A DNA stretch of 64,000 nucleotides from Lunularia cruciata (Eukaryota > Streptophyta > Marchantiopsida > Lunulariales > Lunulariaceae), in assembly GCA_948567375.1 (NCBI GenBank), contig OX419758.1, positions 41,545,001 to 41,609,000 on the forward strand. The letters run 5' to 3'. A model generated the notes under the pieces. The model was not told the origin of the DNA, did not search any database, and saw nothing but the letters and a program-made list of their open reading frames with translations. Shown piece by piece: positions 22,680 through 33,148 of the stretch (within the stretch, counting starts at the first letter, position 1; every line of letters begins with the position of its first letter). Both the position numbers and the translations under genes were made by a program.

Positions 22680-22815
22680 TCCTACGCGGTCGTTTTTTTC
22701 TTTCTTAATTTCTATATATACCAGAGAGAAAAGGCGACCGCGTAGAAAACACAAAGGATGAAAAACAAAGGGTGAGACAAAAGAGGTAAAATGAAACTAA
22801 ACCCCAATAGTATCC
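22680..22815. mobile_element. MITE-like copy with 11-bp inverted repeat
   Basis: CTACGCGGTCG (22,682-22,692) and CGACCGCGTAG (22,735-22,745) form a perfect inverted repeat around an AT-rich 42-bp spacer. The pairing extends outward through TTTTC/GAAAA. The right part continues ACACAAAGGATG, GACAAAAGAGGTAAAATG and AAACTAAACCCCAATAG, matching the other family members. This copy combines the right unit with an inverted stub of itself. Confidence 0.65.
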
Positions 22816-23074
22816 AGAGATAGAGATGGATTTAATAACACCCCTTATACAGCGTTACCTTACACTACGTCTCGTCCTTCTCATCATTGTTGGCCATGGT
22901 TGCTCCTTTTCGGCCAGTAATGTTCTTGTCAAGATAGTAGACCTACACTGTAAATAACATGTAGATAGTACAGTCTACATGCAGATAGTAAGGTCTATGT
23001 GAACAAAAGGTTTTAGATAAATACTTTTACCTACATATTTTGCCTCAAGTTTCCAGTAAAATTGAACAAAATAG

Positions 23075-23090
23075 GGGGTTTCAGAAATAG
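23075..23090. repeat. Left terminal inverted repeat of Harbinger copy A
   Basis: The sequence is GGGGTTTCAGAAATAG, preceded by one more G and ATA. The identical word opens copy B at 45,264-45,279, where similarity between the two copies begins abruptly. This supports it as a true element end. Confidence 0.75.
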
Positions 23091-23966
23091 TTATATTAAG
23101 TTTCATAACTTTTCATATAGATAGTTACAAAGCGTTGACTAAATTGGTACGGGTGTGAATGGGAGGTAGAAAAGGTCTCACTACGGAGGTCTGGCCAATT
23201 TCCTTATTATTAGCACACTCCATATGAGGTGGTTTTGTAGAAAATAAGGGAGAAGGAACTTTCCGTTATCACTCCATAGTGCATTGATTATGTATTAGGG
23301 TTAATAAAGTATATCGTTTAGCGTTATTGTGAAAGTGGTGGCCACCAAAAGGACCATCCATGATGTTCAAGAACACCCATGGTAATCAAAAGTTGACAGA
23401 TTTATGCACTAGATGACCTGGAAGGAGAGTTTTGACCACTGAGGAAGATTGGAAGGACCATGAGTTGAAAGATTTGAAGGCATGCAAAAATTGACAGCCA
23501 AAGAAGATTTGAGACACCAATAGCCAGAGTTTGAAGGGGGAGTGAATTTTGACAATGGAAGAAGATTTGTAGCCAGAGTTGGAAGAGGGAGTGAATTGGT
23601 TTGGAGTGGGAAGATTTGAGTGCAAGTTTTGGGAAGGTTAGAAGGAGGAGTGATTTTGTTTGAAGGGTTTCTCTCCAAAATTCTTGATTTCATTATTAGA
23701 AAGGTTTAATTTATGATTGTTGTCTCGTTGTATGACTATGAAATGTATGCCCTTGTTTCCCCTTGAATGATGAAATGAAATTCATGAACTTGTTTTCTTG
23801 TTACGGAATGAAAATTATGAGATTGTTTGTTTTTGGTGCGTAGAGAATAGAGATACCCCTTTGCCAAAATTTATGAGGTTCTTTTTTGTTCTGTGCACAG
23901 AGAACAGAGATGACACTTTGCCAAAAATTACCAGGTTGTTTATTTATCTGTGCAACTAGGCCCAAT

Positions 23967-24150
23967 AAGGAGTTATATGTGGTGAATAAAAATCCAGAGT
24001 CAAGTCATGCCAAGAGTGAGGTGAATAAACACAGAGAATAGAGATGCTACTTTGCCGATAAGGAGTTATATGTGGTGAATAAAAATCCACAGTCAAGTCA
24101 CACTGAGAGGGAGGTGAATAAAAATCCAGAGTAAAGTCATGCCAAGACGG
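23967..24150. repeat. 93-bp tandem duplication specific to copy A
   Basis: AAGGAGTTATATGTGGTGAA begins at 23,967 and again at 24,060, each followed by TAAAAATCC-CAGTCAAGTCA. Copy B has a single unit near 46,065. The duplication therefore happened after the two transposon copies separated. Confidence 0.75.
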
Positions 24151-24249
24151 AGCACTCGTGTAGAACTAACTACAAATATTAGAAAATGTATTCAATGGAT
24201 GATTCAATTAGATTTGGAGATATCACTAGAAGGATTAGAAGATGAGGAT

Positions 24250-25506
24250 GAAGAATTAGGAGGAGATTATGATATGTTATAACTTTTTATTAGTGGGTGG
24301 GAGTATGCACATACTCATTGATACTTGGAACCCCATGTTACTTACCCTCGTAGTAGAGAGTTTGTGATGGAGTATTTTAGAAATCTCAATATGAATGCCT
24401 TTCGCCAACTTAATAGAATGTATGTCAATTCTTTTTCAACATTAGTGGATGTGATTAAGACACACAATTTTTGAGAAAAGGTACCAAAGAGAGCAAACAA
24501 CCATCTGGGTCCAAGTTGCCCTAGCCTTGGATAGATTTGGACATCACGGCAATGGAGCTTGTGTTGCACGGGGTTTAAAAATTTGAGGCATTAGTGTTGG
24601 TTCAACAATTTCTTTTACTGATAGAGTTCTGACAGCTATATTAGATGTGATGAGGAGTCAAGTTGCTTGGCCCGAGCTCAAGGAGAGGAGGAGGATATCT
24701 AATGTTTTTGCACACAAAGGTTTTCTTGGTTGTGTTGGTTTGGTAGATGGAACATAGTTTCCTCTTGCAGCTTGACCAATAGTGGAAGGGGAAATATATT
24801 TCAGCCGCAAGGGTTCACATTCTATAAACGGCCAAGTGATTTGTGATGATAAAATGAGAATTATACATTTTTCCGGAGGTACATATGTGTTGTTTTGTCA
24901 GGTATTTCTACAATGCATTGGTGATCCTCTTTGTATGGTTTACTAAAAGTATAAGTTGATTTGTTCATTTGCGAGAATGCCAAGATCATGTCATGACATG
25001 ACTTGTTTGAAAAAATTATCACTATGGAATGATTTGAACCAAAGAGGAAGTTGTTGCACTTTTGAGGCAAAGGAGTACCTTTTAGGTGATTTAGGTTATG
25101 TACCCATGCATCACCTAGTCTTTGCTTTCAAGCAAGCCCAATCAGAGGACAAACAAGAGATTAATAAATATTTGGCAAAGGCAAGAGTGATAAATGAGCA
25201 TTGTATATGAGTATTGAAAGCTAGATGGCATTCTCTTTGTGAGTTAAGAGTGAAACTCAAAGACAATAGTAGAAATGCTTATTTTTCAAAGTGGGTGTCC
25301 ATGTGTATTAGTTTACATAATTTAATCAATAATATAATTTTAATCAATAGGTCAGACCTTTGGTCAGATGACAATGGCGGATTTATAGAGGAAATAAAAA
25401 TAGATTCAGAAATGTCTTTTTGTGGTATAGAACTTGGTATAAAAGAAAGTAGATCAATGATGATGCAACACTGCCTTGATTATCACAATGATGATATACT
25501 CAATTG
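24250..25506 (+). pseudogene. PIF/Harbinger DDE transposase, copy A (broken)
   Basis: This would cut and rejoin transposon ends. Family landmarks appear in order: a REFVMEYFRNL start region (about 24,355), ALDRFGHHGNGA (about 24,530), GCVGLVDGT with the first catalytic Asp (about 24,728-24,755), CDD (about 24,845), SCHDMTCLKK (about 24,990), YLLGDLGY with the second Asp (about 25,075-25,100) and INEHCI with the catalytic Glu (about 25,185-25,205), followed by LKARWHSLCELRVKL. A small intron likely lies between about 24,880 and 24,970. Its 3' splice site reads GCGAG where copy B has GCAG. A frameshift near 24,470 and several stops, including one after INEHCI at 25,207-25,209 where copy B has a glycine codon, make it non-functional. 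The C-terminal 97 aa (25,214-25,504) remain open. Confidence 0.85.
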
Positions 25507-26580
25507 AGTGAGTTTCTATATAATAAATTATTTATTTTTCAATTCCTCACTCATATCCCATATTCTTGTAACTGAGTCCATGAGTCTCTAACTTAGACCA
25601 TGAATGTATCTTTATGTAATATTGGAATAAGAATTCACAAGATGGAAAAAGAATTCTTGGGAGCTTAACCTGTACATTTGTAGTGCCCAAGCTAACACTT
25701 ACACAGTGTGGTGAGGTGTTGGGCAAGTTTACAGTTGAGTAGATGTATGTTGTTGGAAAAAAGATCAAGTGGCCCAATGACGCTAGTAGACGTAGTGCAA
25801 TTGTGCTTGTACACAGTGTGGACCGCCCTCTAACTTGCAAAAAACATTTCTTTGTGCCAATTAATGCTCGTCTGTGCGACTCGTAAGGTGCCATGCGATG
25901 GTGCTTGTCGATGCTTAAAGACATTGGGGACCGCACTCCTACTAAAAAGATTATTGCACACATCGGTGCCAAGTGGCATTGGTAGGCGGCAATAGGCAAT
26001 GTGCAATAATTCTAACGCTTGGGTGCACCCATTGGCGACATGGAGTGCCGCATGTTGCCGCTCAAGATTTCAGTTCTTTCCTCTCACATATTTATTTTTC
26101 CACCGAATGTGCACATTTTGGATGTTTGGATATTCAAACTTTCTTTCCAGCGTGGAGCTATATAAAACTTCAGATTTGAAAAAAAGTCATTTCACTACAT
26201 GGGTGGGTGTTCAAAGGAATCATATTGTGAGTGTGTCATTTTGCAAGTGTGTCATTCTGTGAGTGTGGGTGGGGGTGTGGGTGTGGGGTATTTGAGAGCC
26301 ATTTTGCTGTAGGTTTGGGGTGTTTGAAGGAGTCATTTTATTGTGTGGAGTGTTTGAAGGAGGCAAACTCAAAGGAGGCATGCAAACTCAATGTTGAAGT
26401 CTCCTTCAACATTGAGTTGAAACTTTTAGAGAAAGAGAAAAATCCAGAATTTGAGAGGAAGAGAACATTCGAGATTTGAGAGAAAGAGCAAGAAATTCTA
26501 GAGAAAGAGCAAGAGAGTAGGAGAGCATTTGAGAGAAAGAGAAGAGAGATTTTCCAAGAAGAGTAGACTGAATTTGAACC
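25507..26580. other. Spacer between transposase and cargo gene
   Basis: No recognised gene. The stretch 25,246-25,950 is absent from copy B. From about 26,270 the sequence is rich in GTGTGGGGTGTTTGAAGGAG and GAGAGAAAGAG repeats, a purine-rich leader immediately before the cargo-gene start codon at 26,581. Copy B has the same leader. Confidence 0.6.
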
Positions 26581-27663
26581 ATGGCAAAAATCTGGGGATA
26601 TGAAAAGATAGTTGACGGGCCTGACATGAGAAATACTCAAGAAGGAGATTGGCTCATAGCTTGTCATACCATTCAACACCTAGAAAATTCCATCAAGTGG
26701 TGCTGGCTGGACAAACATCAAATTCAGACTGATGTCTCTCAAATTTAGAGGTCGATCTAGACGTAATTGGACTCAAAAATTACAATTGGGCTTCATTACC
26801 CACATCCAGAGGTATTATTTAAACCTTCTTAATTGTTTACTCTTCATTTCTCTCTACTTTCACATGTTCTAGCACCTCGGGATTGTGATTTATGCATGTT
26901 AGGCCTCCAAATTGATAGCACCTCCCAACCTTGTCCCCCAGTGCCTCCCAGCATCCCCTTGTGCCATCCGGCACCAGCCTTCAACCCTAAACCCTTTGCA
27001 TGAGCACCTTCTAGTGGCTCTGAGCATCACCTAGTGGCATCTAGCGGTCCTTCCCACAAACCATTGTCCCGCAATGGCTTCTAGCATTGTTGCACCTTTG
27101 GGCTATGTCACCAAGTGGCAACGCGCATCGATGCGTTGCATCGGATGACCTCCAGGCACCCCGCAAGGTGGGAATGTCCTTTTGGGTATCCCCAAGTAGC
27201 ACCCAATGGCATTCACTGTTTTTTTCCTATCTGGGGGCGGCTTCGGGCGGTGGCGAGCAGCACCCAATGTCTTAAGTCTATATGATTAAGGTTTAAGTCA
27301 ATTTTCTTGGTGGGTTTTGCAAGTCCTTCCATGTACAAAGTTTGTGAGTTCGTGGGACAAGGTCTTTTGCACAGGTTTGATAAGAGGGAGACAATTTCAA
27401 TTGACCATAGATATAGTTAGAGATGCACTTGCCATGCCAAGAAAGAGAACACCAAGACGGAGGATAGTTCCTTACACAATTGTTTCAGACTGGTTTCCAC
27501 AAAGGGACAAGGTTGCAAAAAGATATCTTGCAAGGCAATGTGTGTATCCTATGTTTAGAGCTTTCTTCCAATTGATGGATGCACTTGTTGCACCCACTAT
27601 TAGGCCCAAGATTGTACATAGGCATTTGGTACTCAACACCAAGACCAAGTTGAGGAGATTTGG

Positions 27664-28091
27664 TGTAAAAGGCCAAATCTGAGGAGAGAAATAGGAGAAT
27701 GGAAACTTACATTAGGACACTTGAATGAGGGAAAACTCCGAATGCCTAGCATGAGTTTTGGCTTTGGTATTTATAGGTAGCATACAAGGCCCTTGAGAAG
27801 CTTCTCAAGAAGCTTCCTCAAGCCGCTTTCTTATAAGTGCAAGCCAAGTTAACTAGGAAGCTTCTCAAGAAGCTTCCTTCTAGAAGCCACCTACTTGGCG
27901 TGCAAGCTAAGCTAGTTGGAAGCTTCTAGAAGCTTCCTTCTAGAAGCTACTTACTTAAGATGCAAGCTAAGCTAACCGGGAAGCTTCCCAAGAAACTTCC
28001 TAGATACTTCTGGAATATTCTAGGCTAATTTGTCCTTATGTGTTACTTCGTGAGCCCAATTGACTTCGTCGCTAAACTCCATATTGTTACA
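27664..28091 (-). repeat. 3' LTR of the chromovirus
   Basis: This LTR is 428 bp. It begins TGTAAAAGGCCAAATC in plus orientation and ends CATATTGTTACA. It is flanked on the left by the target duplication TTTGG and on the right by a purine tract on the element strand. It has the same HSE-like repeat block as the 5' LTR, with one extra TTCCTTCTAGAAGC unit. Confidence 0.95.
27919..28020 (-). promoter_or_regulatory. Heat-shock-element-like arrays in the 3' LTR
   Basis: A four-unit perfect array GAAgcTTCtaGAAgcTTC spans 27,919-27,936 and a three-unit array TTCtgGAAtaTTC spans 28,008-28,020. The second corresponds to the 5' LTR array at 33,224, with one C/T change in a non-critical gap base. An outward-reading promoter here would point toward the cargo-gene exon and transposase on the minus strand. 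Confidence 0.55.
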
Positions 28092-28107
28092 TATTCCCCC
28101 GCCGCTA
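28092..28107 (-). promoter_or_regulatory. Polypurine tract next to the 3' LTR
   Basis: On the minus strand GCGGCGGGGGAATA directly precedes the 3' LTR start TGTAACAAT. A purine-rich tract at this place primes plus-strand DNA synthesis in LTR retroelements. One C interrupts it. Confidence 0.65.
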
Positions 28108-29707
28108 GTTGGTGACGTCCTTGTTGCCAGTGAAGCTTCAAATTCTTGGATGGCCGTCTGTGCATTTTGGAGGTGAGAAAGAGGTTCCTAGGTGGCATCA
28201 TGAAGGGGATATCCTTTCCAAAGGACCTTGTACTCCGTATGTTGGCGACGGCCTCGTTGAATATGGCAACGCGCAAGGATATGATCAACTTCGTACTCCT
28301 CATGATCATTGATAGGGATAGGAAGAGGGGGAGGTTGGACTCAAGAGGAAAAGGAAGAGGGGTTAGGAACAAAGGGTTTCAACTTGGAAACATGAAAGAT
28401 AGGATGGATCTGCATGTAACAAGGCAAGGCAAGACGATAAGCAACAGGAGAGACAATTTGGGTGATATCAAAGGGTCCTATCCAATTAGGAGCAAGTTTA
28501 CAAACTTGGGTATCAAGTGGGAGAGGAGGTTACTAGAGGATAGCATGACTTTATCACCGACTTCAAAGGTGAGATTGCGACGATGGTGGTCCGCATATTG
28601 TTTTTGGCGATTCTGAGCAACAAGGAGGTGAGACTTGGCTTGTTGGAGAGGTTGGGATATAGTGGTCAAGAATGTGGAAGTATGAGGAACTTGAGATGGA
28701 GGGGGAGCAAGAAGAGAATCTGGAACAAGCGGACCTTGGCCAAAATTGAGAAAGAAAGGAGAGAATCCGGTGCTTGCCTGTTTGGAATTGTTGTAGGCAA
28801 ATTCGGCAATAGCAAGACATTCATCCCAATTGGTATGGTGGACATTGACAAAGGCACGCAACATATCTTCCAATGTGTGATTTGCATGTTTGGTTTGTCC
28901 ATCAGTTTGAGGATGATAGGCCGTGGACAAAGCAAGCTTGGTGCCAAGTATCTAAAAGAGTGCTTGCCAAAACTTCCCGATAAAGCGAGGATCACGGTCG
29001 GAGATGAGTACGCATGGCATTCCATGATGCTTGAAGACATTGTCAAAGTAGATTTGCGCTAAGGTTGGAGCATCCACGGTATCACAGGTTGGTGCCAAGT
29101 GGATTTGCTTACTAAGCTTGTCCACAAACACCACGATGGCAGTGTGTCCTTGTTTTGTCTTTGGCAAGGATGTGATGAGATCCAAGCTCACATGCTCCCA
29201 ACGAGCTGATGGAATGGCAAGCGGTTGAAGGAGTCTACCCGGCTTCTGGTTGCTGGCCTTGTTACGTTGGCAGCTCTCACACGATCGGACAAATTCTCAA
29301 ACATCTCGTGTCATGTTGGGCCACCACCATTGACGTTGGAGGGTACCCAAGGTCTTGTCTACACCCATGTGACCAGCGATGGGTAAATCATGGGCTTCTT
29401 GAAGGCGCACAAGTCGAAGATCACCTTTGGCTGGAACATAGATTCGGTCCGCATGGAATAGAAGGCCTTCCTTGAAGGAGAAGGTGTTGTACTCCTTGTC
29501 ACCTGTTGTTAGCCAACCATGTATCATTTGGAAGAAGGGATCTTGTTGTAGAGCTAACCAAAATTCATTATGAATCTTGGGATCAATTGACACCGTCGTA
29601 ATTGCTGCCGCGATGAGAGGAAGAGACTTCAAATCAGGTCGTCGTGATAGTGCATCAAGGATGACATGGAACCGACCTGGTTTGTACTCAAGTTTGATGT
29701 CGAACAA
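28100..29707 (-). pseudogene. Chromovirus integrase with C-terminal chromodomain (broken)
   Basis: The first frame, 29,707-29,297, has the H2C2 zinc-binding region (ending HMGVDKTLGTLQRQWWWP). Then 29,191-28,952 carries the first two core acidic residues (SLDLITSLPK, LISDRDPRF), and 28,930-28,478 continues through HPQTDGQTKHANHTLEDML, which holds the core Glu. From about 28,305 to 28,105 another frame encodes a chromodomain (EEYEVDHILARC, YKVLWKGYP, then a stop where the conserved Trp is expected). Chromodomains direct integration toward histone-marked chromatin and define chromoviruses. Three or more stops or shifts break the region. Confidence 0.9.
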
Positions 29708-30901
29708 TTGGAGTTGCTCTTCCCATCAATGATGTTGACTCTTCATGTGCTCTAGGTGTAAGGTCTGCAACAATGGCTTGTGATCAGTTCACATGATCAC
29801 TTGTTTCCCCAAGAGATAATGCCTCCATACCTTGGTGGCATATACCATTGCAAGTTGTTCCCGATCTCAAGCAGAGTAATTCCTTTCAGCTGTATTTAGT
29901 TGGCAAGACACAAAGGCAATAGGATGTAGTCCATCTAGAAATTCTTGTTGCAACACAGCTCCAATTGCAAAGTTAGAAGCATCAAAATCAACCACACAAG
30001 GTAGTTGAGGATCATATGGTTGAAGAATGGGTCTTGAAGACACCATATGCTTTAACTTCTGGAATGCTTCTTCATGCTTGGTGGTCCATTGGAAGCTCGA
30101 GTTCTTTCCCACGAGGTCAGTCAATGGTGCAGCCACGTGAGCATAATAGTGGATGAACCGTCGGTAAAAATTGGCCAATCCATTGAATGCTTGTACTTTG
30201 GTAGCATCCTTCAGGGTAGGCCAATCAATAATGGCCTTGATCTTCTCTTCTTCCATCTTGATCCCCTCTGATGAGATCTTATGACCTAAGAAGGTAACCT
30301 CCTTCTGCCAAAAAGCACTCTTTGACTTCTTGCAGTAAAATTTCCATTGTTGTAGTCGTCTTAGGACTTCTCACACATGATTCTTGTGTTCTGCCTCTGT
30401 CCTACTATAGATTAAGATATCATCTAAGAACACTACAACGGACTGATCCAATAGTCCCTCCAACACCCGATGCATCTAATCCATGAAGACCATTGGAGCA
30501 CTAGTGAGTCCGAAAGGTAGAACTCTCCACTCAAAATATCCATACCTTGTACGAAAGGCAGTCTTTTGCACGTCCTCTCCTTCAATAGGAATTTGCCAAT
30601 AGCCGCTACAAAGATCTAGCTTGGAAAAGTAGCGTGCTCCACTTAATTGATCAAGCAGGTCATCAATCCGAGGCAAGGGATATGCATTCTTCACGGTTTG
30701 TTTATTGAGCCCACGATAATCAATACAGAAACGAAGTCCTCCATCCTTCTTTGGAACAAATAGTACCGGTGCTCCATACACAGAGGTACTATGTCGTATG
30801 AAATTCTTCTCCAACAACTCTGTAAGTGTTGTTCGCAACTCCTCCAACTCCTTTGGTGAGAGCCGATAGATTGGTCTACTCACTGGAGTACTCCTTGGCA
30901 A
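29708..30901 (-). pseudogene. Chromovirus reverse transcriptase and RNase H (broken)
   Basis: The frame 30,901-30,476 covers RT fingers and palm ([34 protein letters not shown]) and ends in a stop. The catalytic FLDDI motif (YxDD equivalent) is at about 30,440-30,420, after the stop. A second open frame, 30,256-29,867, carries the connection (NGLANFYRRFIHYY) and the start of RNase H (VDFDASNFAIGAVL). At least three stops interrupt the domain pair. The enzymes are known from the family to copy element RNA into DNA. Confidence 0.9.
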
Positions 30902-31204
30902 TAACTCGATCTTGAAGAGTATACCTCAATCAGAGGGTAATCCCTTTGGCAGATCATCCGGAAACACGTCTGCAAACTCTTGAACTATCTAATCAACCAT
31001 TGCTTGATGCGGCACTTGGCCCTCCTCAGATTGTTCTTGTGCAATCGGCTTGATCCACACCGCGAATATAGACTTATCTTCCTCCAAAGCTTGCTCTATG
31101 GCTGCTTCATTAACAAACTTCCCTTCTAGGGACTCATCTCTCTTCCAAGCTTGCTCCATGGTTGCCTTCCTGGCAAACTTCCCATCTTGGGACTCATCTC
31201 CCTT

Positions 31205-31690
31205 CTAGATTTGCTCTATGGCTACCTTCTCAACAAACTTCCCATCTTGGGACTGACTATTCTTAGGTGTCTTACTCAAAGGTGCCAGACAACCTAATCG
31301 GAAATTCCTACCTTGGTGTTGTACTTGAATTTGACATCGAGTCCAATCAAATTGAACCTTATGACGTTCAAGCCAAGGTAGACCCAGAATGATATCATAG
31401 TGTAGAGGTGCCACTACAAACCTCATACACTCCAAATACTCCTTCCCAATCTTGAAGGTAACAGGATGCGAGGTGCGGAATGCAGAACCTTTTCTACCAT
31501 CCGCCATCATCAAACTACTTCTAACCACTGGCTTGATAGGAATACCCAATTCCTTTGCTACTTGCATAGACATGCAATTCTCTGAACTTCCAAAATCCAC
31601 CAAAATCCTACAACCCCGATTAGATATCTTACCTTGCAAGTCAAGCAAACTTGCATAGGTTGAGCCTTCAATCCCATTGGAACTAATCAA
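31205..31690 (-). pseudogene. Chromovirus aspartic protease domain with altered active site
   Basis: This is a retropepsin-like domain that would cleave the polyprotein. The open frame of 161 aa contains ILVDFGSSENC at about 31,611-31,576, where the family has the active-site triad D-(S/T)-G. Here the middle residue is Phe, which should abolish catalysis. The later ILGLPWL motif (the flap/helix region) is intact. The frame lies between gag and reverse transcriptase as expected. Confidence 0.85.
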
Positions 31691-31799
31691 GCTCCTAGTA
31701 GGCGGCTCAAAATCTCCTACTGGGATTCTTTGTTTCCCTGATCATTCTTTTCCACAAAATCCATCTGGGCAACTTGTCAAGATTGCCCATTCCTAAGTG

Positions 31800-32640
31800 G
31801 ACATTCAGCAATGCGATGTCCAATTTGGTTGACAATAAAAGCAACCTCCATTTTGTTGTAATCTTTCTCTATCTGTTATGCCAAGTGGTCTTCGTTGGAT
31901 AGCATCAATCTCCATTAGTACCGATTCTTCCACTTGTGCGGAGTGTATTGGTAGGCTTTGTGCAAGTCGAGGTCGAGACCAATTTGTCGCAACCAAGGAA
32001 TCAAAATGCTCAGCCAATTGCATAGCTTCTTCTACGTTTTGTGGCTCCCGCATGGTCACCTCCAATTTGGTTCCTGACTTCAATCCTTGCACAAATCGAT
32101 CCAGAACTTCACCTTCTTGGATATTTGGAATTTGCATGATGATGTTCTGAAATTGTGTGATGTAGCTTCTCATTGAGCCAATCTGCCTCAACTCCGCCAC
32201 TTTATCTTATGCGGCTTGGGTGGCATTTATTGTTTGAAATCAACCAAGTATTGCATCTTTGAATTCTGCCCATGTCAAAATTGGTGTAACGATTTGTCGT
32301 TTAGCTCTTTCTACTCAAAATCGCCACCAAAGTTTTGCCACGCCATCCAATTGGCTAGAAGCCAAGAGAATTTGTTTCCGCTCGTCTTGAAGATTGGTGG
32401 CTTCAAAGTAACATTCGCAATCAAACACAAAATTCTCCACTGTGCTTGGAAGATTCTTGCCTTCAAACACCTTGGGTTTTGGTAATCGAATGCAATCTTC
32501 TCCATCTCAAACTAGCGCTCTGTCTATTTGTTCTCGTCGTTGCTGGTCTTGTTCATCCAACAATTGAGTAAGATGCTTAATTTGTTGTTGCATTGCAAGG
32601 ATAACATCCGGTATTGCCGCCATTGCTACTACTCTATTCC
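31800..32640 (-). pseudogene. Chromovirus gag (broken)
   Basis: Gag would form the particle and package RNA. A retrotransposon-gag region is visible across about 32,500-32,300 (words KPKVFEGKNLP, LASSQLDGVAKLWW, the latter followed by a stop) and then an open frame 32,200-31,805 (MRSYITQFQN, EEAMQLAEHFDSL). A CCHC zinc knuckle starts CFYCQ near 31,850, but a frameshift moves its GHRIAEC half to another frame. Several stops precede the open part. It is non-functional. Confidence 0.85.
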
Positions 32641-32880
32641 ACTACACTCAATTTATCTAGTTGATTAACACATAGATACAACACATCCACCATTCTCCAT
32701 AAGTTACAAGTGGAAGTATCAAGAGTTCCTCTGACACGGTGATCATATGTAGAAAATCCTACCCAAAGCGCGAGGTGATGAATTGTGTGAAACGATGCTT
32801 TGGTAATATCTAGACATGAAAGTCCCAATGGTTTGGTGGAAGTGGATTTGGTGGTCCATAAATTCCATCCATCCCATTCG

Positions 32881-32893
32881 TGCTCTGATACCA
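32881..32893 (-). promoter_or_regulatory. Primer binding site (initiator Met tRNA)
   Basis: On the minus strand the sequence TGGTATCAGAGCA starts one base after the 5' LTR. TGGTATCAGAGC is the standard plant primer site complementary to the 3' end of initiator methionine tRNA, used by many plant chromoviruses. It fixes the element orientation. Confidence 0.9.
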
Positions 32894-32998
32894 ATGTAAA
32901 AGACCGAATCCGAGGAGAGAAATAGGAGAATGGAAACTTACATTGGGACACTTGAATGAGGGAAAACTCCAAATGCCTAGCATGAGCTTTGGCTTTGG

Positions 32999-33006
32999 TA
33001 TTTATA
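32999..33006 (-). promoter_or_regulatory. TATA box of the 5' LTR
   Basis: On the minus strand CCTATAAATACC is a strong plant TATA box about 300 bp into the LTR, just downstream of the GAA/TTC arrays. The same box occurs in the 3' LTR near 27,768 and, in plus orientation, in the solo LTR near 51,698. Confidence 0.65.
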
Positions 33007-33148
33007 GGTAGCATACAAGGCCCTTGAGAAGCTTCTCAAGAAGCTTCCTCAAGCCGCTTTCTTAGAGTGCAAGCCAAGTTAACTAGGAAGCTTCTCAAGA
33101 AGCTTCCTTCTAGAAGCCGCCTACTTGGCGTGCAAGCTAAGCTAGTTG

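Noticed and set aside
32311-32505. Open 64-aa minus frame as gag
   Set aside because: The neighbouring frame carries the gag words (KPKVFEGKNLP, GVAKLWW), so this one is a shadow.
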